Source: Pseudomonadota bacterium (GTDB taxonomy: Bacteria; Pseudomonadota; Gammaproteobacteria; Burkholderiales; Burkholderiaceae_C). From it: 64,000 bases of DNA. Under the pieces are notes generated by a model. The model did no database searches, was not told the origin of the DNA, and saw only the letters and a list, made by a program, of their open reading frames with translations. This document shows positions 60,107 to 64,000 of this stretch, piece by piece. The stretch's first letter is position 1. Every line of letters starts with the position of its first letter. The position numbers and the translations under genes were made by a program. Location: the NCBI GenBank assembly GCA_963205115.1, contig CAUJHV010000014.1, positions 248,001 through 312,000 of the forward strand. The letters run 5' to 3'.

Positions 60107-63100
60107 GCGGCTCGCTCGAGTTGATGGTGCCCGTGTCCGTGCACGCCCTCTGGGTTGCGCATCTGCAGCGCGTGATCGGGCCCCTGGCGGACCACGAGCG
60201 TCTGCCCTGGTTTGACGGCACGCGTGACCGCAACGGCTCCGTGCCGCACCTGGCCGCGGCCATCAACGCAGCACCGTTCTCTGACCACAACGCCTGGCTC
60301 GAACCGGGTGTGCATTTGCACTGGTTCTTACCGGCGGGCCTGACCCGCGGCGGCACGCGCCGCACGGCGGAGCGCACGGTGCAGGTGGGAGATCTGTGGT
60401 TTCCGCCCGCGCCCAACCGCTGGCTGGTGTTTCGCCGCGAAGAGCGTAGCGCCCATGCCTCGCGCGCATGGCTGGTGGAAAGCGACTACGTGCATCCGCC
60501 CGGTTTGCGGCCCCGTGGCGCCATTGCGTATCCACTGCCTTACCCGCAGCCGGGGCAGGCGCCGTTTGTCTATCTCGGCCGCCAGATCAGGCTGGACCCG
60601 CTGACCCTGGAGCCCGAAGACCCGGCCGTGCAGCCGGCAAGCGCCGACAACAGCTTGTCCCGGTTCGCGCCGGCTCTGACGGCTGTCGGCCCCGGAGACC
60701 CGCTCTTTGCCGCGCACTACCCGTCCTGCCGCAGTGTTTTCGGCCTGCACGACGACCAACCGGCGATGGACCAGGTGGCGGGTTATTCGGTCTACGGCTG
60801 GTATGGCGACGGCCTCATCGAACCGCTGCACAACCTGCGGGCCGCCTTGCGCGACAACGCGGATCATGGCCCTGCACGGGCGCGTCACCTGCTGGCCCGC
60901 CAGCGCCATGCCGAGCAGCTGGAGGCGCTCGAGGCACAGGGACACGGCGACCACCACCCGTTGCCGCCAGAGCCGGTGGCCCCGGAAGGACCGCTGGACG
61001 AGGCGCAGTGGAACCAGGCCCTGCGTCTGGCCCTTCGCGAGCGCTTCGGCTGGACGATGCGCAACGACACCGACACCGCGGCGTTCCCGACCGATTTGAT
61101 GTGCGCAGGCATGACCGCCATCACCGCGGGCCTGGAGCACGTGCCTGATCAGCCGCCGACCACGCAGGCGGCGGGCATCGGCCACAACCCGGCCGAAGCG
61201 GCCGTGGCTTTCGTGACCGCGGGCGTGTCGAGCACGCTCACGCCTGACATCGAAGACCGTTTGACGCAGGAATTGACCGACACCGACCTCAGCGACCATG
61301 CGCTCGACTTCGGTCCCAAGCGGGCCGAAGCGCGCCACCGGGAGCAATTCCGCAGCGAACGCGGCCACGCGATCTGGACGGTGCGGACCGTGGGCTCTTC
61401 GGATCCCGAGCAGGTGGGTGCCCGCAGCAGCCTGCCGGACGGCCTGGCCCATGAGCTGAACGAACTCAACCTGCGCCAGGCGGCCTATGACCGCGCGCAG
61501 GACCAGATCGCCGCGCTGCGCCAGGAACTGTTCTCGGACTGGAGCCGCTACATGACGGCGGCCTACCCGGAGGGCGATGCCGACCCTTTCGGCGCCGATG
61601 TAGATGCCGTGCGCGACCTGGCCGAGCGCAGCCGGCTGGCACCGCTCGAAGCGCTGCTGCGGCGCAGCGGCAGGCTCTTTCACGCCCATGGTGCTGATGG
61701 CGGCGTGAGGTTGGCCGACGCGCACACGGCCGCATTCGGTCATCCAAGACAGCACGGCCGGCTGGCCGGTGGGCCGGATGGGTTGCGGTTCGACGACGCC
61801 GTGGCGCCCGGCGAGCGGCTGCTGGGCTTCGATGTCTATTTCGGTTCGATCATCGATGGGCTCACGCTGGTCGGGTCTGAAGGCACGCGGCCGCGGCGCA
61901 CGCTCAGCGGCCAGCTGGCCCGCGTGCGGCTCGCCGCGGGTGAGCACATCACCGCCATCTTTGGCCAGGCGGGTGTGTTCATGTCCATGGAGCTGGTCAG
62001 CAAGCTCGGTTTTGAAACCAGCCACGGCCGCCGCCTGGGCCCCTGGGGCTGGAACCCGGAGCCGCTGCCGGCCTTTCGCCTCGAAGCACCGCCCGGCACC
62101 GTGGTGGTCGGGCTGTGCGGCCGCAGTGCAACCTGGCTCAGCGCGTTGGGCATTCTGGTCGCGCCGCCGGGCCACCATGACCTGGAGCCCGAGCCCGCAG
62201 GCGAAACACTGGCAGGCCGGGTGGTGGAGCAGCACCGCCGCGTGCAGGCGGTGCTGGCCGACGCCGAGCCGGCCAGCACGCGCCAAGGCCACAGGCGCGT
62301 GCTGGCCACCACGCCGGGGCCGCGCTTCTGGCGCCCCAACGACCCGGTGATCGCCTTGAGCGACTCGCATGTCCAGGCGAACGCCACGCGTGGCGGCGCC
62401 GGGCCCGACGGCAAGCTGTCCGACCCGGCCTGCTTCCTGATCGCGGTCACCGGGGGCTGGGGCGCGGCGGGCAAGGTTCTGGCCGGCAACCTTCGGGCGC
62501 CGCTGAGTGCCAGCAGCGGCCGTTGGACGCTCGCGGAGCATCCGCTGTTCATGAGCGGGTCTCAGGCCAAGCACTGGTGGCCCTTGCAGCTGGAGTGGGA
62601 AGTGGAGCTGCGGCCAGTGGCCGACGGGGGCAACACGGGGGACGAGCCCGCTGCCAGTGACGACGAGTCCACCGACGCCGGCCGCAGCGGCGCAAGCCCG
62701 GAAGGCCGACGCTACGCCGCCGACTTCATCACCCGCTCGCAAGCGCTTCGCGTCGGCGCCGTCGACTGGGTTCCCCGGCAAAGCCCGAAACTCGCACGCA
62801 GCTACCAGTACCTGGCGGGGCGCAGCCTGCTGAATCCGTCCATCGGTGCCCGCATGGTCGATCAGCTCAAACGCCTGCCCGACGAGCTGAAGCCGCACGT
62901 GGCGGTGCCTGAGTCCTTGATGCTGCTGCCGCTGAGTGGCTTTCACGACCACCTGCTGATGCAGGGGCAGGAGCCGCAACTGCCCATCTCCGACCCCATC
63001 GGCCTGCCGGGTCAGCGCAGCTTCACCGAGCGTGTGCGCCAGGCAGTGGGGCCGTTGCATCCCACCACGCCGCTGTTCGACAGCCCGTTTCATCCCATCC

Positions 63101-64000
63101 GTAGCGGTGAATTGCTGATCGAGCGGCTGCGCGTGATGGACGCCTTTGGCCGTACCCAGGTCTGGAAGCCTTCGAAGCTGCACACGCCGCGGGCGCTGCG
63201 TGCCGACGGCGACGCGCGCGACCGGGCAGCGATGTCCTTGCGGCTGGCCCAGTCGGCGCGCCTGGACCTGCGCTGGCTGTCGGGTGCCCACGGTGATCTG
63301 GAAAGCAACGCGCACCCGTCAACCTCGCCGGTCTGCGGCTGGCTTGTCGTCAACGAACTGGATGACGAAATCGACGTGTATGCCGGCTCCGGGCACTTGC
63401 TCGGCTCGGTCGACCAGGCCGGCACCTGGTCGGCAGCGCCGGGAGACACGCCATCACCACGGCACTGGAGAGACGTCACCGACAGCGGCCTGCGGCGCTT
63501 GCTGCACTGGTTGACGCTGCCGGTGGATGGCCGTGTGGCCGGCTTCATCGCGCATCTGGACGAGGTACTTGCCACCATCGACCCCAAGGACAGCGCGCAG
63601 CATGCTGCGCGAGCCTTGCTGATCGGCCGACCCGTGGCGGTGGCGCGTGCACGGCTGGCGCTCACGCTGCGGCACCCGGCGGCCATCGACCAGTCCGTCA
63701 CCGCGCTGAATGCGCGACTGGCCGGTGACGTCGACCAGACCCATGGCGTGGGCGATGTGCGGGTGCCCGTGCGCCTGGGGGGACGCCATCAGGTGGACGA
63801 CGGACTGTGTGCGTGGTGGATCGAAGACGGCGCCTTGTTCCGCGACGAAGGCACAGGCCCGCACCTGGACGAGCTGATCGAGCTCACACCGGACGGACCG
63901 CCGCGAGAGCTCACGCTGCTGCTGGACCCGCGCGGCGCCGTGCACGCCACCTGTGGCCTGTTGCCCGCCAAGTCCATCGACATCCCGCCTGACCTCTTCA
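60103..64000 (+). CDS. Giant protein with embedded jacalin-like lectin domain (partial, runs off the right edge)
   Basis: At least 1299 residues are in the window. The first 170 read GVHLHWFLPAGLTRGG, LWFPPAPNRWLVFRR and AWLVESDYVHPPG. A helical, coiled-coil-prone stretch lies at about 445-490. Residues about 547-686 look like a jacalin fold: GGPDGLRFDDAV, LLGFDVYFGSIIDGLTLVGS, GEHITAIFGQAGVF, LGFETSHGRRLGPWGW and GTVVVGLCGRSATWLSALGI. The remaining 600 residues are unrecognised, with an acidic Ser/Asp/Gly linker near 850. No signal peptide. The start GTG 60103 overlaps the previous stop and has AGGAGG 7 nt upstream. The lectin domain suggests glycan binding. The stop codon is not seen, and further operon genes may follow. 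Confidence 0.8.
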   Translation, partial: MSGSLELMVPVSVHALWVAHLQRVIGPLADHERLPWFDGTRDRNGSVPHLAAAINAAPFSDHNAWLEPGVHLHWFLPAGLTRGGTRRTAERTVQVGDLWFPPAPNRWLVFRREERSAHASRAWLVESDYVHPPGLRPRGAIAYPLPYPQPGQAPFVYLGRQIRLDPLTLEPEDPAVQPASADNSLSRFAPALTAVGPGDPLFAAHYPSCRSVFGLHDDQPAMDQVAGYSVYGWYGDGLIEPLHNLRAALRDNADHGPARARHLLARQRHAEQLEALEAQGHGDHHPLPPEPVAPEGPLDEAQWNQALRLALRERFGWTMRNDTDTAAFPTDLMCAGMTAITAGLEHVPDQPPTTQAAGIGHNPAEAAVAFVTAGVSSTLTPDIEDRLTQELTDTDLSDHALDFGPKRAEARHREQFRSERGHAIWTVRTVGSSDPEQVGARSSLPDGLAHELNELNLRQAAYDRAQDQIAALRQELFSDWSRYMTAAYPEGDADPFGADVDAVRDLAERSRLAPLEALLRRSGRLFHAHGADGGVRLADAHTAAFGHPRQHGRLAGGPDGLRFDDAVAPGERLLGFDVYFGSIIDGLTLVGSEGTRPRRTLSGQLARVRLAAGEHITAIFGQAGVFMSMELVSKLGFETSHGRRLGPWGWNPEPLPAFRLEAPPGTVVVGLCGRSATWLSALGILVAPPGHHDLEPEPAGETLAGRVVEQHRRVQAVLADAEPASTRQGHRRVLATTPGPRFWRPNDPVIALSDSHVQANATRGGAGPDGKLSDPACFLIAVTGGWGAAGKVLAGNLRAPLSASSGRWTLAEHPLFMSGSQAKHWWPLQLEWEVELRPVADGGNTGDEPAASDDESTDAGRSGASPEGRRYAADFITRSQALRVGAVDWVPRQSPKLARSYQYLAGRSLLNPSIGARMVDQLKRLPDELKPHVAVPESLMLLPLSGFHDHLLMQGQEPQLPISDPIGLPGQRSFTERVRQAVGPLHPTTPLFDSPFHPIRSGELLIERLRVMDAFGRTQVWKPSKLHTPRALRADGDARDRAAMSLRLAQSARLDLRWLSGAHGDLESNAHPSTSPVCGWLVVNELDDEIDVYAGSGHLLGSVDQAGTWSAAPGDTPSPRHWRDVTDSGLRRLLHWLTLPVDGRVAGFIAHLDEVLATIDPKDSAQHAARALLIGRPVAVARARLALTLRHPAAIDQSVTALNARLAGDVDQTHGVGDVRVPVRLGGRHQVDDGLCAWWIEDGALFRDEGTGPHLDELIELTPDGPPRELTLLLDPRGAVHATCGLLPAKSIDIPPDLF

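Noticed and set aside
52170-64000. Contractile injection system or Tc-toxin locus
   Set aside because: No sheath, tube, baseplate, AAA ATPase, RHS repeat or TcA/TcB-like motif is visible; only large unknowns and a lectin-like domain are.
1-64000. CRISPR arrays, rRNA or tRNA genes, prophage integrase or attachment repeats
   Set aside because: Reading through the intergenic regions I saw no regularly spaced repeats, no cloverleaf with CCA-type ends next to the accessory region, and no integrase motif; a tRNAscan or repeat search was not possible.

Overview
The window looks like a chromosomal segment of a GC-rich betaproteobacterium of the order Burkholderiales (Comamonadaceae / Rubrivivax-Leptothrix-Roseateles type). 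The grounds are very strong G/C third-position bias, BMP-type nucleoside and TRAP transporters, an Udh-type uronate pathway, a PEP-CTERM-like protein beside a TIGR03790-type protein, and a beta-proteobacterial chemotaxis operon. The placement rests on protein resemblance recalled from memory, not on a search. I see no rRNA, tRNA or CRISPR array.

Layout. (1) 1-4.6 kb: trehalose/glucan metabolism, with a membrane-anchored trehalose-6-phosphate synthase (cut by the left edge), a divergent GH15 glucoamylase-like enzyme and a metallo-beta-lactamase-fold hydrolase. (2) 4.6-14.0 kb: signal transduction. A REC-HisKA_3 kinase and NarL-type regulator pair reads left. A chemotaxis operon reads right: CheZ-like protein, cheY, cheA, receptor, cheW, periplasmic Cache protein, second receptor. 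(3) 14.1-22.0 kb: a large FtsX/YbbP-type permease, a DODA-type dioxygenase, adenine deaminase, two tandem RlpA-like proteins and a Cache-type receptor. (4) 22.1-35.8 kb: purine uptake and breakdown. The BMP/ABC transporter, guanine deaminase and LysR regulator read left. The xanthine dehydrogenase genes xdhA, xdhB and xdhC read right, with a MurA-like paralogue inserted before xdhC. Together with adenine deaminase these would take up purines or nucleosides and convert adenine and guanine through hypoxanthine/xanthine to urate. (5) 35.9-41.0 kb: an M6-type metalloprotease, a PEP-CTERM-like small protein, a hypothetical protein, glycerate 2-kinase and a TIGR03790-type protein. (6) 41.0-47.5 kb: hexuronate/aldarate use, with HpaI-type aldolase, FadR-type repressor, uronate dehydrogenase, TRAP transporter and SMP-30 lactonase. 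Glycerate kinase fits the end of the same route.

(7) From about 47.5 kb the character changes to an accessory region. It opens with a 1007-residue protein that has an intact RelA/SpoT-type (p)ppGpp-synthetase domain fused to about 800 residues of unknown helical sequence. A scar follows, in which a frameshifted IS91-family transposase fragment abuts a haem-less cytochrome c fragment. From 52.2 kb to the right edge runs a tightly coupled operon of four very large proteins: a 775-residue unknown, a 1212-residue DUF6603-type protein, a 629-residue unknown, and a protein of more than 1299 residues with an embedded jacalin-like lectin domain. None has a signal peptide that I can see. This operon and the RelA/SpoT fusion are the best candidates for undescribed biology in the window.
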